Shown in pieces: positions 8,649-18,671 of a DNA stretch of 48,561 nucleotides. Numbering within the stretch: position 1 is the first letter of the stretch; each line of letters opens with the position of its first letter. The translations under genes were made by a program, and so were the position numbers. The notes beneath the pieces were generated by a model. That model saw only the letters and a list, made by a program, of their open reading frames with translations. It made no database searches and was not told where the DNA came from. The stretch is from Rhodoferax sp. GTDB lineage: Bacteria; Pseudomonadota; Gammaproteobacteria; Burkholderiales; Burkholderiaceae_C. The stretch is from the NCBI GenBank assembly GCA_026224975.1, contig JAMFRW010000460.1, positions 1 to 48,561 on the forward strand. The letters are read 5' to 3'.

Positions 8649-9116
8649 ATGAAAAATGCTCCCTCTCCCCTGAAGACCTTGACCGCCGCACGCGCGGCCG
8701 TCGCCGCCTGCGCCCTGGCCACCCTCGCCGGATGCAGCTCCTTCGGCGTCCCGAGCTTCGACATGCCGCAGTTCAACGTGCCGCTCAAGACCGTGACCGT
8801 CACCGTCGAAAAATCGGGCAGGCCGATCGAGATGCGCGCCGACCAGGAACTGGTGGTGAAGCTGCTCTCCGAAACCGCCACCAACTACGAATGGCGCCTG
8901 GCGAGCGACAGCACCGGCATCTTCGTACCGTCGGCACCCTACAAGTTCGAGCGGCAGGACATCAACAAGAACGAGTTCGAAAACGCCGGCTACGAGATCT
9001 GGCGCTTCAAGCCGACCGGGCCGGGGCAGCAGACGCTGCGTTATGAATATCGGCGGCCGAAGGCGCGTGAAGCGGTGGCCGCGCAGGAAGTGATCTTCAA
9101 TATCACGGTGCGCTAA
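8649..9116 (+). CDS. Chagasin-like (I42 family) protease-inhibitor lipoprotein
   Basis: A 155-residue lipoprotein with lipobox LAGC (Cys29). The mature part shows the chagasin pattern: the loop SETATNYEW (compare NPTTGYxW), then NAGYEIWRFKPTGPGQQTLRYEYRRP (given here only as a description of the second loop at about residues 115-140). Chagasin-type proteins block papain-like cysteine proteases by inserting these loops into the active site; a role in protecting the envelope from own or foreign proteases is likely but unproven. 120 bp and a REP-like repeat separate it from fccB, so it is probably a separate transcript. Confidence 0.78.
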   Translation: MKNAPSPLKTLTAARAAVAACALATLAGCSSFGVPSFDMPQFNVPLKTVTVTVEKSGRPIEMRADQELVVKLLSETATNYEWRLASDSTGIFVPSAPYKFERQDINKNEFENAGYEIWRFKPTGPGQQTLRYEYRRPKAREAVAAQEVIFNITVR

Positions 9117-9181
9117 CACGTTCGTTTGCGGAGATACCGTGGCGGCGACTTTGCGTTGCGTCGACGCTGCCGAGCGTCACT

Positions 9182-10630
9182 TCAACTCCGCGCCCCACCC
9201 CGCGCAAGCCGCCACACCATGAAGCCGAGCCCGGCCACGCCAGCCAGCAGCACGGCCCAGAGCAACCAGGGCCGCATGGCAGCCTGGCGCTCCTGTGCGC
9301 GGGCCTGATCGGCGGCACCTTTCACCTCGCCCCACTCGCCCAGGCTGGCTTGACCGAAGCGGGCGCGTTCGTCGTCGAGTGACGGCACCAGCGTGCCGAC
9401 CGGCAAGGCGCTGGGCGGCACGTTGGCCGAGCCGGCCAGCAGCGCGAACGGTGGCTGGCCTTGCGCGGCGAAAACGATGCTGGCGAGCGCCGCGCGAACC
9501 ACCAGCTTCGTCGCGACCGGGTCCAGCATGGCGGCGCGTTCGTCGGGGATCACACGCAGGTAGCGTGCCGTGACTTGCAGCGCGAGCGGTGGCGAGACGC
9601 TGCTGGCACCATCGCGCTCCAGCCGATAGAACACCGCGCCGGCCACATCGCGCCACGGCTCACTGGAGCGCAGGCGCGCCTGCACACGCACCGGCGCCAC
9701 GCGCGTGCCGGGCGCGAGGCGCAGGTCGAGCTGCACCACCGGCAGCACGCCACCCAGGTCGAAGCTCAGGGCGCGCCGGCCTTCGTCGGTGGGCGCGGGT
9801 GTGGGCGTGGCGGGTTCGGGCGACAGCGTGAGTTCGGCGGGCGCATCGAGTGCGATGCGGCTGTGCTGCGGCGCGATGACTTTGGCGCCGGTGAGTGCGG
9901 GCGCCGACGCGCCATCGGCCCACACCAGGCGCACGAAGCGGCCGGGCGAGTCGGGCGCAGCGGGCAGCGTGACCAGCGCTTGCGTGAGCGACGCGGCGCT
10001 GGTGGAGGCCGAAGGTGCCGGCGCGAGCGCCATCACCTGCCCACTGCCACCCGGGCGCCAGGTGCGCAAGTCGTCGCTGACGTCGAACGAAAACGCGGCG
10101 TTGAATTCGGCCGGGCCGGACCACGCGAGCCGCAGCGATTCGGGCACCGGATCGCCGGGCTTGCGCTCGCCCAGGTCGAAGAGCCAACCCACCGATGACC
10201 CCGGCTCCGCCGGGGTCACCGTGTTGCCGCCGCGGCGCTTGACGGTGATGCGATCGCCTTGCACCGTCACTTCGACCGGCGGCGTCCAGTTGCTGCCGGC
10301 GACGGGCTTGGTGGGCAAGGCGAACAGCACCGCATCGCGTTGCTGCTCGGTGGTTTGCGGCTCGGCCGCGCGCGGCGCGAGTAGCGCGAAGGGCACGCGC
10401 TCGCCACGCGAATCGACAAGGCGCAGATCACGCAAATCGCTTTGCTGCGCGCGGCCGTAGGCGCTCGCCGGCAGCGGGAGTTGCACGAAGGCGGCGGGCT
10501 TCGCGACGGTGATAGGGGCGCTGTAGCGGAAGGCCGCTTCGTCGGCCCGGGCTGGCGCGGCGGTGAGCGATGCCAGCGCGAACACCAGGCCCGCCGCGTT
10601 GCGAACAAAGCGCAGTTCAACCCGCCACAT
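9182..10630 (-). CDS. DUF3999 family membrane-anchored periplasmic protein
   Basis: A 482-residue protein with a signal peptide (cleavage after APARA), a long beta-rich periplasmic region, and a single C-terminal membrane helix (WLLWAVLLAGVAGLGFMVWRL) ending in a short basic cytoplasmic tail. This fits the DUF3999 family, commonly encoded directly after a DUF2339 multipass protein, as here. I chose the ATG at 10630 because it gives a compact signal peptide and overlaps the upstream gene by 14 bp; an earlier start adds a basic stretch inside that gene. Function is unknown; an envelope complex with the DUF2339 protein is inferred from conserved pairing. Confidence 0.8.
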   Translation of the reverse strand: MWRVELRFVRNAAGLVFALASLTAAPARADEAAFRYSAPITVAKPAAFVQLPLPASAYGRAQQSDLRDLRLVDSRGERVPFALLAPRAAEPQTTEQQRDAVLFALPTKPVAGSNWTPPVEVTVQGDRITVKRRGGNTVTPAEPGSSVGWLFDLGERKPGDPVPESLRLAWSGPAEFNAAFSFDVSDDLRTWRPGGSGQVMALAPAPSASTSAASLTQALVTLPAAPDSPGRFVRLVWADGASAPALTGAKVIAPQHSRIALDAPAELTLSPEPATPTPAPTDEGRRALSFDLGGVLPVVQLDLRLAPGTRVAPVRVQARLRSSEPWRDVAGAVFYRLERDGASSVSPPLALQVTARYLRVIPDERAAMLDPVATKLVVRAALASIVFAAQGQPPFALLAGSANVPPSALPVGTLVPSLDDERARFGQASLGEWGEVKGAADQARAQERQAAMRPWLLWAVLLAGVAGLGFMVWRLARGGARS

Positions 10631-13333
10631 GCTGCGCCTCATCCTGTTCCTTCTTCTTGGATGGCAAAGGCGCCACATAGCCGATCACCAGCATCAGCAC
10701 GCCCACGCCGATGAACGAGACGATGCGCGTCACCGTGCCCGAACCCGACAGATCGACGAGCAGAAGCTTCACGACGACAGCCGCCAGCAAGGCCGCGCCG
10801 ACCATCCACGGCAGGCGCGCGGCGCGCTTGGCCGAGAGCCACATCAGCACCAGCGCGGTGGCCGTCCAGAGCAGCGTGATGCCGGTCTGCACTGCGAGCG
10901 AATTCACCCACGCCGCAACATGGAAGGGCACGCCGCCGTAATGGTGAAAGCCGCGGATCAGCATGGCGTTGAGCCACACGAAGTGGCCGTGCCGAGGGTT
11001 GCCGGCAGCACGCCGGGCCGCGCGGCCAGCAGCGGCGATGCCGCCGGGCTGCGCATCCACAGCGTCGCCGCGAGCAGCGCGATGCCAACGCCCAGATCGA
11101 GCGGATTGAGCAGCGGCACATGCGGCAGCGGCTGCGCCGAGCCATCGGAGGCGCCGTTGGCGAGCAGGGTCCAGAGCAGCAAGCCGAAGCTCAACACGGC
11201 GCCGGCGAGCGTCTGGTACGCGGCCGGCTCGGCACTCAGGGGCCATCGTTTGGCGGCACCGGCGCGCGGCAGCCAGAGCAGCAGCGCGGCCGGCACCACC
11301 AGCCAGCCCAGCCAGGCCCACGCGCTCATCGCATCGCCCCAATCGCCGGTGATCGCGCGGCCTTGCAAGGCACCGAGGGCGGCCAGCACCAGCACGCCGA
11401 TCGCATGCACCGCCGTGCGAACGACCGCGGGCCAACGCGGCGCGACGAAGCGCAAGACGAGCGCGTGCACGGCGAAGGCGATGGGCCAGGCCCACCATCC
11501 TCCCGCCTGCACCGGGCTGTCGAATGCGACTGCGCTTGTGAGCACGCCGATGGCGAGCAGCGGCGAATGGGCCATCACCGGCCCGGCGATCCTTTGCCAG
11601 CGCAGGCGCACGGCCAGCGCCACGTACAACAACGCGATGGCGCTGAGGGCCACCAGCCAGATCGCCAGCGAGCGCGCGCCGCCGAACCAATCGATCTCCA
11701 CACCCGCCGCGGCCAGCAACCAGAGCGTGCCCCAGGCGATGAGCACCGGCTCCATCATCGATTCGCTGTGCGCGATCGAGCCCGGCTTGGCGTCTTCCGG
11801 GACGACCCTGAAACGATGGACGAAGTACGCAGCAATGATCGAAGCCAGGCCAGCCATCACCGCATTGAACAGGTAGGCGTTGAACACCGCCATAGGCGCG
11901 CCGTGCAACTCGTGGCCGAAGAGCATGGCGCCGCCCGCAAGCAGCAGCAACCCGTAGCCGAAGACACGCGACGGGCCACGCGCCTGGCGAAAGCCCAGCC
12001 ACACCAACCCCGCGCCTTCCAGCGCCCAGGCGCCGGCGGTGCTGCGCGCGTCGAGCGCGAACGGGATCACCAGCGTGAGGAAGATGGTGCCGACGGCCAG
12101 GCTCGCGTCAAAGGTGAGGCCAAGCGCGGGCCGCGAGCGCATGAGCGTGGCGAGCAGCACATAGAACGCGGCGAGCACCAAAGCCGACAGCGCGGCGCCG
12201 TATTCGGTGTGGCCGACCAGGCCGTATTGCAGCGCGAAAGTGACGGTGGGCAGGCCGAAGAGCAGGCTGCTGCTGGTCCAGGTGTCGATGTGGGAGACTG
12301 CTGCGGCAACTTCCAGCCCGCGGTGGCCACGGCGTGCAGGCATCAGCATGATCGCGATGAAGAGCAGGAAGAACGCGATCAGGAAGGCCTGGCTGCTGGT
12401 GTAGTTTTCGGGCTGGTACTTGAGCACGCCCCAGCCCGCACCGACGACGTAGGTGCCGAAGAAGCCGACGAGGTTGAGCGCGCGCCAGGTCTTGTGCCAC
12501 GCGACGGCGGCGATGCCCAGATCGAGCACCAGGTAGTAGCTGAACAGCGCCACATGATCGCCGCTGCCGGTGGAGACCAGCAGCGGCGTGGCAAGGCCGC
12601 CGAGCGCACCGATGACGGCCAGCGAGCGCGCGTCTTGCAGCACGGCGAGCGCGGCGGCAAGCGCGGCCACCATCGCCATCAGCGCGAACACCGGCCCGAC
12701 GGCCAGCACCCCGTAGAAGCGGAAGGCGACGAACAGCGTGAGGTAGAGCACCGCGACCGCGCCGCCCTGCAAGACCTGCGCATAACCGGCGCGCCGCGTG
12801 CGCAAACGCCAGCCGAGCACCAGCAGCACGACGGCCACGCCGGCAATGCCCGCGAGCCGCAACTCGACCGGCACCTGCACATGCTCGGTCGCGAACTTGG
12901 CGAGAAACGCCAGGCCGATGAACAGGATCGCGACACCGGCCTTGACGATGGTGTTGCCGCCGAAAAGCCAGCGCTTGATGGGCGCGAGCGGGTCCGGGCG
13001 CGGTGTTGCGATGACGCTGGCGGGCTCGTTGGCAGGTGCGGTCTCCGCGAACGGCGACACAGCGGCATCGAAGGGCTCGCCTGAGCCGAGGGCCATCGCT
13101 TCCGCAGGAACGGACTGGAGAGCCGGCGCTTGCGAAGGCACACCCACATCGCCCGTGGAGACGGCTTCTCGCGTCAGCGCGCCCAGCGCCTTCTGCAAGC
13201 CATCGATCTGCTGCTGCTGCCGCACCGTGCGCAGCGCCAGCCAGCCGAGCAGCGCGCCCACCACCGCGCCGAAGGCTTCGCCCCACGCACCGCCGAGGAT
13301 CGCCCCGACCACGATCGCGATCAAACTCACCAC
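10617..13333 (-). pseudogene. DUF2339 multipass membrane protein, interrupted by a frameshift near 10990
   Basis: From the GTG at 13333 (GGAG five bases upstream), an N-terminal coiled region and some two dozen membrane helices run to about 10990. There the frame stops making sense (it ends at 10958 in CGSTPC), while the next frame continues the family with FVWLNAMLIRGFHHYGGV and the typical ending KLLLVDLSGSGTVTRIVSF...PLP to 10617. One missing base around 10985-11000 explains it. The intact protein would be about 905 residues. A sequencing error and a true pseudogene are both possible. Partner of the DUF3999 gene, which overlaps its 3' end. Confidence 0.82.
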
Positions 13334-13498
13334 ATCCGCTCCATCTTGTTGTTATCGCCGGGCACTCTAGCAGCGGGGCGCGCGATGGCCGCCAAGTGGA
13401 AGCGGATGAAACAGATGAATCAGTGCGAGGCCGACGACGTCATCGGCGAGGGGCGTTTCGACAGGACGGTTCAACGCGCTGAATTCATCGTGCTGACT

Positions 13499-14308
13499 TC
13501 ATCGCGCCAAAGGCCGGCGATGCTCCAGCGCCGGCAGTTGCGTGCGCACCGATTGCAGCCGCGCCAAATCGAGCTCGGCCATCACCACGCCTTCGCCTTC
13601 GGCATGCACCGCCAGCACTTCGCCCCACGGATCGATGACCATGCTGTGGCCGAAGGTGCGGCGGCCGTTTTCGTGCCGGCCGCCTTGCGCCGCGGCGATC
13701 ACGTAGCACTGGTTCTCGACGGCGCGGGCGCGCAACAGCAGCTCCCAATGTGCCAGGCCGGTCGTGTGCGTGAACGCGGCGGGCACCGAGATCAAGTCGC
13801 ACGGCGGATGCGTCAGCGCGCGGTACAGCTCGGGAAAGCGCAGGTCATAACAAACGCTCAAGCCCACACGCAGGCCTGCAAGCTTGGCGGCCACGGGCTC
13901 TGTGCCGGCGCGGATGGCGATGCCTTCGTCGTAGCGCTCGCGGCCGTTGTCGTAATGGAAGAGGTGGATCTTGTCGTAGCGCGCGGCCAGCGTGCCGTCG
14001 GGAGCGTAGACGCAGTTGCTGTTGAGCACGCGGTTGGCGTCACCGCAGGTGAGCGGCAGCGTGCCGCCGATGATCCACAGGCCGTGCTCGCGGGCGGCAT
14101 CGGCCAGCATGCGCTGAATGGGGCCATCACCCGGCGCTTCGGCCACGGCGAGCTTGTCGCGGTCGTTCTGGCCCATGAGGCAGAAGTATTCGGGCAGCGC
14201 GACCAGCTCGGCACCGGCCTGCGCAGCCTGGGCGACGAGGGCGCGCGCGGCATCGAGGTTGCGCTCGACGCTGGGCGTGGAGACCATCTGCAGGGCGGCG
14301 ATCTTCAT
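13499..14308 (-). CDS. Carbon-nitrogen hydrolase (nitrilase superfamily amidase)
   Basis: A 269-residue cytoplasmic enzyme with the nitrilase Glu-Lys-Cys triad: Glu in ALPEYF (about residue 42), Lys in RYDKIHLF (about 111) and the nucleophile in SVCYDLRFPELY (about 150). Length and motifs fit the Nit1/Nit2-like branch, which hydrolyses deaminated glutathione or omega-amides, though the substrate is not decided here. It follows yhdP on the same strand by 52 bp; the glnE / yhdP-nitrilase arrangement is common in Burkholderiales. Start at 14308 chosen because it begins directly with MKIAALQM and has an AGGAG upstream. Confidence 0.9.
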   Translation of the reverse strand: MKIAALQMVSTPSVERNLDAARALVAQAAQAGAELVALPEYFCLMGQNDRDKLAVAEAPGDGPIQRMLADAAREHGLWIIGGTLPLTCGDANRVLNSNCVYAPDGTLAARYDKIHLFHYDNGRERYDEGIAIRAGTEPVAAKLAGLRVGLSVCYDLRFPELYRALTHPPCDLISVPAAFTHTTGLAHWELLLRARAVENQCYVIAAAQGGRHENGRRTFGHSMVIDPWGEVLAVHAEGEGVVMAELDLARLQSVRTQLPALEHRRPLAR

Positions 14309-14360
14309 GGGCTTCTCCTGATGTGGATCACTGACGTCGATCACTTGGGTGCCGACGACA

Positions 14361-17300
14361 TCACTTGGGCGCCGATGCGGCGGGCGCTTCCGTCTCGGGC
14401 ACATCATCGCTGAACTTGCGATCGACCGAATCGACCTTCGGGTCGGCCCACGGCCCGTGCACATGAAACTCGCGCGTGCCGGCCTGGATGAGCTGCTTGC
14501 GCAAGACCACTTGCGCGAGAAAGGTGCCCAGGCCGATGGCCGGGTTGATGACGGCATACGCGAGCGACGCGGTGCCGGCGTTGATCTCGGGCACCACCAC
14601 CACCCGCAGGTCTTGCGATTCGTGCGCGATGTCGGCGCTGCCCTCCATCAGCACCACCGCCTGCACGCCGCGCATGCGCAGGTTGTTGGTCTTGGCCACG
14701 CCCTGCGCGATGGTCACATCGCCGCCGACGCTGTCGAACGCAAAGCCCTCGCCGAAGAGATCGCGAAAGTCCAGCGTCAAGCGCCGCGGCAGTGACTGCA
14801 GGCTCAGCACGCCGAGCAGCCGCGCAGCGCCCGGGTTGACCTTGAGGAACTGGCCTTTTTCCATCGCGACGTTGAGCTGGCCGGCCATGCTCTCGTAGTC
14901 GATCGTCAGCGGCGAGCCCATCCACGACACCTGCCCCGCGAGCTTGCCCTTGCCGCCGCGCACCGCGCCCGGCGTGCCGAGCCGCTCCAACAAGGCGCCG
15001 CTGTCGTCGACGGCCAGTTCGAAATCGAGCACCGAACGCCGCCTGCCCGCTACGCCGCCACCGGCCGGCCCGCCCACGGCCGCCCAGGTGCCGCTGCCGG
15101 TGAACCTGGCTTCAGGCATCGTCACGGCGAAGGTAGACAAGCGCCATTCGCGCAGCGCGTCGCGGTTCTCGCTGCTCAGCCGGTTGACGGCCTGGATCTC
15201 GACGCGGCCGAGCCGCTTGCCGCGCAGCTCGAAATCATCGACCACCACATCGAGCCCCGGCAGGTTGGCAGGCTGCTGGTCGAGCAGGCTCTCCACCTGA
15301 TCGACATCGCTCTTGGGCAGCGAGAGCCGCGAGAGCCGCGCATACACACGGCCCGCGCCCACACCGCCGCGCGGTGGCCGGTATTCGACGTAGCCGTTCA
15401 ACTGATCGGCATCGAGGTTGGCGCGCCACAAACCGCCGACTTGCGAGACGCCGGCCACCAGCTTGTCGAGTCGCCGGCCGGAGGCGACGAACTCGCGCAC
15501 GCGCAGCGCGAGCGTATCGGGCGCGTAGCCCCCCGCGTCTGTGTTGCCGGTGCCTGGGGCGGCACCACGGCCTTCGTTGCGGCCCATGAGCCGATCGCCG
15601 GCCGCCTGCCATGCATCCACATCGAGCGAGGGCAGGTTCACGCTGGCCGCCACCCCGGCCGCGGGCTGCGGGGGCGCTTCCATCACGCCGATGCCGCCGC
15701 GCAGCACGCGGGGCACGTCGCCAGACACGTCGCGCTGATAGAGAGCCTGCACGATGGAGCCGAGTTCGAATCGCAGCGTGTCGCGCAGCGTTTGCCCGGG
15801 CGCCATCGAGTCGGGCGCGAGCGTGTTCTGGTAGCGCATCGCCAGCGGCGCATCCGGCGCCTTGATGAGCGGCGCCGGCAAGTTGATGCCGAGGCCGACG
15901 AGGTTGCTCGTGACCGTCACTTCCGGCTGCCCGCGCACGAAGCCGAGGCTCATGCGGTAGGCCGCCTGACCCGAGAGCGCCGCGGCCGCACGCGTCATGT
16001 CACCGAGTTCAGCGGCCCGCTTGATGCCATCGACAGTCGCCGTGCCGCCGCCGGTGAAGCGCACGCTCGCATCGGCCTGCGTGCCGCCATCGAAGGCCGC
16101 GTCGCCGCCGAACACTCGCGCTGTGGCGCCAACCACCGCAAAGCCCTTGTCGTTGAAATCGACGCGGCCCTTGGCATTGGCCAACAGCGGGCTGCCGGGC
16201 GTGATGCGCACATCGTTGCCGACCAGACCGACGCTGCCCTTGACCTTGGTCGCATCGGTGTCGGCCAGCGGGATGGTCAGCCCGAGCTGGATGTCGGCCG
16301 GGCCGGTGCCGCTGGCCGTCGCAAGCGCCTTGTTCATCCACGGGCCCACGGGCGTGCTGTTGACGAAGCGCAGCATGTCGGGCAGCGGGCCGCGGCCGGT
16401 GGCGTCGATGGTGAGCACGGCGTTGTCGAGATCCTTGATGGCGCCCTTCACGCTGCTCCAGTCGGCGCCGCCGAGCTGGGTCTTGGCGCCGCGGATTTCG
16501 AGCGTGGAGCGGTCGATGATCAGTTCGCCATCCACATGCGTGAGCGCCGGCCAGGCCGACACATAGGCCGGCTCGGCACCGCTGGCCGGCGTGCTCGGCA
16601 CATAGGCGAAGCTCACGTCGTCGAGCTTGGCATCGATGCGGAACTCGCCGTCCTTGTTGCTGCGCGCGTTGGGGAAGGGAAAGTCCCACAGCAGCCCGTT
16701 GACCCGGAAGCTCGCGCTCGCCAGCGTGCCGCTTTGCACGGCGTGCTGCACGTAATGCCGGGTGCTCGCCGTGATGCTGAGCGGCAAGTAGCGCGCGGTG
16801 CGTGAGGCGACGGCGTTGGTGAGCTGGCTGTCGAGCACGAGCCGGCCGGGGTAGCGGCCGTCACGGCCCACGCCTTCGCCCTTGCCGGTGGTCCAGGTGG
16901 CGCTGAGCACGCCTTGGGCATCGTTGTTGGCAAAGCGCGCGTCCTGGACCTGCACGGTGACTTGCGGCGCGCGCGGCGGGTTGCCTTTGCCCGTGGTGGG
17001 TTGCGGCTCGATCTTCCACACCACCTGGGTGGCCAGACGGTCGAGCGGCAACAGCGCTTCTTCGAAGATGCCGGGCAGGTCGACCGCGCCGTTCTCGATG
17101 GCGACTTGCGCACTGCCACCGGCTTCGGTCACATCGAGCACGACCTTCGCATTTCGCAGGCCGGGGCGGCCCACGCCTTTGGGTTCGGGCGATGGCTTGG
17201 CAGCGAGCGTGAGGCCGGACAACGAACCCTTCACACGGTAATGTGCCGGCGCGTCCAGCGGACCGTCCCACTGCGCCGAGAGATCACCGATCACGCCTTG

Positions 17301-18521
17301 CGGCTTGAGCTCGGCGAGCAACTGGTGCAGCGCGTCGCCCATCGGAATGCGCGAGGCGATCTGCGCCATCAAGCCCAGATCGAGCCGCTGCGCACCGAAC
17401 TGCCCGCCGGTGACGGACTGGCCCTCGCGCTGGCGCCAGCTCAGGCTCATGTCGCCTTGCGGCCAGAGCACATCGTCGCCGGTCTGGAAGCCGAAGTGCT
17501 TGACGGCAAGCGTCACGCCATCGGCATTGCGCTGCGCCTCCAGCCGACCCTGCACTTGTTCGAACGCGAGTGCGTCGACCTTCTCGTCGAGCCGCAGCGT
17601 GACGGCGCGCAGGGCGATGTCTACCGTGGCCGCGCGCGGCTCACCGTCTTTCACCTCGAACCAGCCACGCAGTGCGCCATCACCTTCGTTGAGTTCGAAG
17701 GGCAGCGTCAGGTGGCGGCGCAGTTCGCGCACATCGGCGCGCGGCAGGCTCACATAGGCCGTGCCGTTCCAGCGCTGCCAGTCGCTGCGGTGCGCGAGCA
17801 GCGGCTGGGTGAAGCGGCCGACGGCGGTGAAGCGGTCGCCCCAATCGGCGGGCGGCGTGGCATCGAAGCGGATGTCGTGCTGGCGCAGGCCGTTGCGCAC
17901 CAGCAGTTGCACATCGGTGAGGGCGAGTGGCGGCGCATCGCGCAGCTCGTCGGTCCAGCGGAGCGCGCCGCCGCGGATCACGAATTCATGCTGCTCGAAG
18001 AACCAGTCGGCGGCGTTGCGGTCACGCGGGTCGCTTCCCTTGGCGCTGCTGAAATCGAGACCGGCCACGAAGATGCGGCCGGTCTTGTCACGCCGCACTT
18101 CGAGCTGTGCGCCATCGATCAGCAGTTGTTCGAAGCGCAGTTCGAACGAGAGCAGCGAGCGCGGCGAGACCGAGGCCGAGATGCGCGGCAGCCGCAGCGC
18201 GGGGCGGTTTTGCGGGTCGAGCAAGGTCACATCGCGCAGCTCGAAGGCCGGCACCCAGCCGCTCGACCGCACCTCGATGTGGCCAATGCGTACGGGTATT
18301 CCCAGCGCCTGGCTGGCACGGGTTTCGATGGGCTCACGCCATTGCTGGATGTGGGGCAGAATCCCCCAATGGAGTGTCAGCCAGGCGATCAGCAATAAGC
18401 TCCACGCCGTCACGACCAGCCCCAGCAACACGCGCCCGATCCAACGAAGGGGCGCCCATCTGGAGGCCGGCACGGCACGCTGTGAGGTGGCAGCGTTTTC
18501 GATGGGCGAGATCAAGGACAT
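14361..18521 (-). CDS. yhdP: YhdP/TIGR02099-family AsmA-like giant envelope protein
   Basis: At 1386 residues this is the largest protein in the window. One N-terminal membrane helix (about residues 28-50) is followed by a long repetitive beta-rich periplasmic region and a C-terminal AsmA-like segment (GSADIAHESQDLRVVVVPEI, then a conserved hydrophobic stretch). YhdP belongs to the bridge-like proteins (with TamB and YdbH) thought to carry phospholipids from inner to outer membrane. The ATG at 18521 fits the family start; upstream codons run into the divergent gap with glnE. Nitrilase follows on the same strand. Confidence 0.93.
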   Translation of the reverse strand: MSLISPIENAATSQRAVPASRWAPLRWIGRVLLGLVVTAWSLLLIAWLTLHWGILPHIQQWREPIETRASQALGIPVRIGHIEVRSSGWVPAFELRDVTLLDPQNRPALRLPRISASVSPRSLLSFELRFEQLLIDGAQLEVRRDKTGRIFVAGLDFSSAKGSDPRDRNAADWFFEQHEFVIRGGALRWTDELRDAPPLALTDVQLLVRNGLRQHDIRFDATPPADWGDRFTAVGRFTQPLLAHRSDWQRWNGTAYVSLPRADVRELRRHLTLPFELNEGDGALRGWFEVKDGEPRAATVDIALRAVTLRLDEKVDALAFEQVQGRLEAQRNADGVTLAVKHFGFQTGDDVLWPQGDMSLSWRQREGQSVTGGQFGAQRLDLGLMAQIASRIPMGDALHQLLAELKPQGVIGDLSAQWDGPLDAPAHYRVKGSLSGLTLAAKPSPEPKGVGRPGLRNAKVVLDVTEAGGSAQVAIENGAVDLPGIFEEALLPLDRLATQVVWKIEPQPTTGKGNPPRAPQVTVQVQDARFANNDAQGVLSATWTTGKGEGVGRDGRYPGRLVLDSQLTNAVASRTARYLPLSITASTRHYVQHAVQSGTLASASFRVNGLLWDFPFPNARSNKDGEFRIDAKLDDVSFAYVPSTPASGAEPAYVSAWPALTHVDGELIIDRSTLEIRGAKTQLGGADWSSVKGAIKDLDNAVLTIDATGRGPLPDMLRFVNSTPVGPWMNKALATASGTGPADIQLGLTIPLADTDATKVKGSVGLVGNDVRITPGSPLLANAKGRVDFNDKGFAVVGATARVFGGDAAFDGGTQADASVRFTGGGTATVDGIKRAAELGDMTRAAAALSGQAAYRMSLGFVRGQPEVTVTSNLVGLGINLPAPLIKAPDAPLAMRYQNTLAPDSMAPGQTLRDTLRFELGSIVQALYQRDVSGDVPRVLRGGIGVMEAPPQPAAGVAASVNLPSLDVDAWQAAGDRLMGRNEGRGAAPGTGNTDAGGYAPDTLALRVREFVASGRRLDKLVAGVSQVGGLWRANLDADQLNGYVEYRPPRGGVGAGRVYARLSRLSLPKSDVDQVESLLDQQPANLPGLDVVVDDFELRGKRLGRVEIQAVNRLSSENRDALREWRLSTFAVTMPEARFTGSGTWAAVGGPAGGGVAGRRRSVLDFELAVDDSGALLERLGTPGAVRGGKGKLAGQVSWMGSPLTIDYESMAGQLNVAMEKGQFLKVNPGAARLLGVLSLQSLPRRLTLDFRDLFGEGFAFDSVGGDVTIAQGVAKTNNLRMRGVQAVVLMEGSADIAHESQDLRVVVVPEINAGTASLAYAVINPAIGLGTFLAQVVLRKQLIQAGTREFHVHGPWADPKVDSVDRKFSDDVPETEAPAASAPK

Positions 18522-18671
18522 GAAGACATCGGTGCGCCAGCCAAGCTGTTGGCATGAGGGAACGAGAGCGGTGCGAGGACGGTCATTACCGGCCGCATCG
18601 CATGGCAAGGCGCCTGGCCCGCAATGCGTTGCGGCCAGCGGCTCAATCTAGCACAGACCCTCACACGCTCC

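Noticed and set aside
13450-13475. Possible third REP-like copy (TTCGACAGGACGGTTCAACG)
   Set aside because: Only nine bases match the repeat core; too short to call.
16914-18398. Long plus-strand open frames opposite yhdP (also 15441-16805)
   Set aside because: No recognisable domain, composition typical of GC shadow frames, and wholly inside yhdP.
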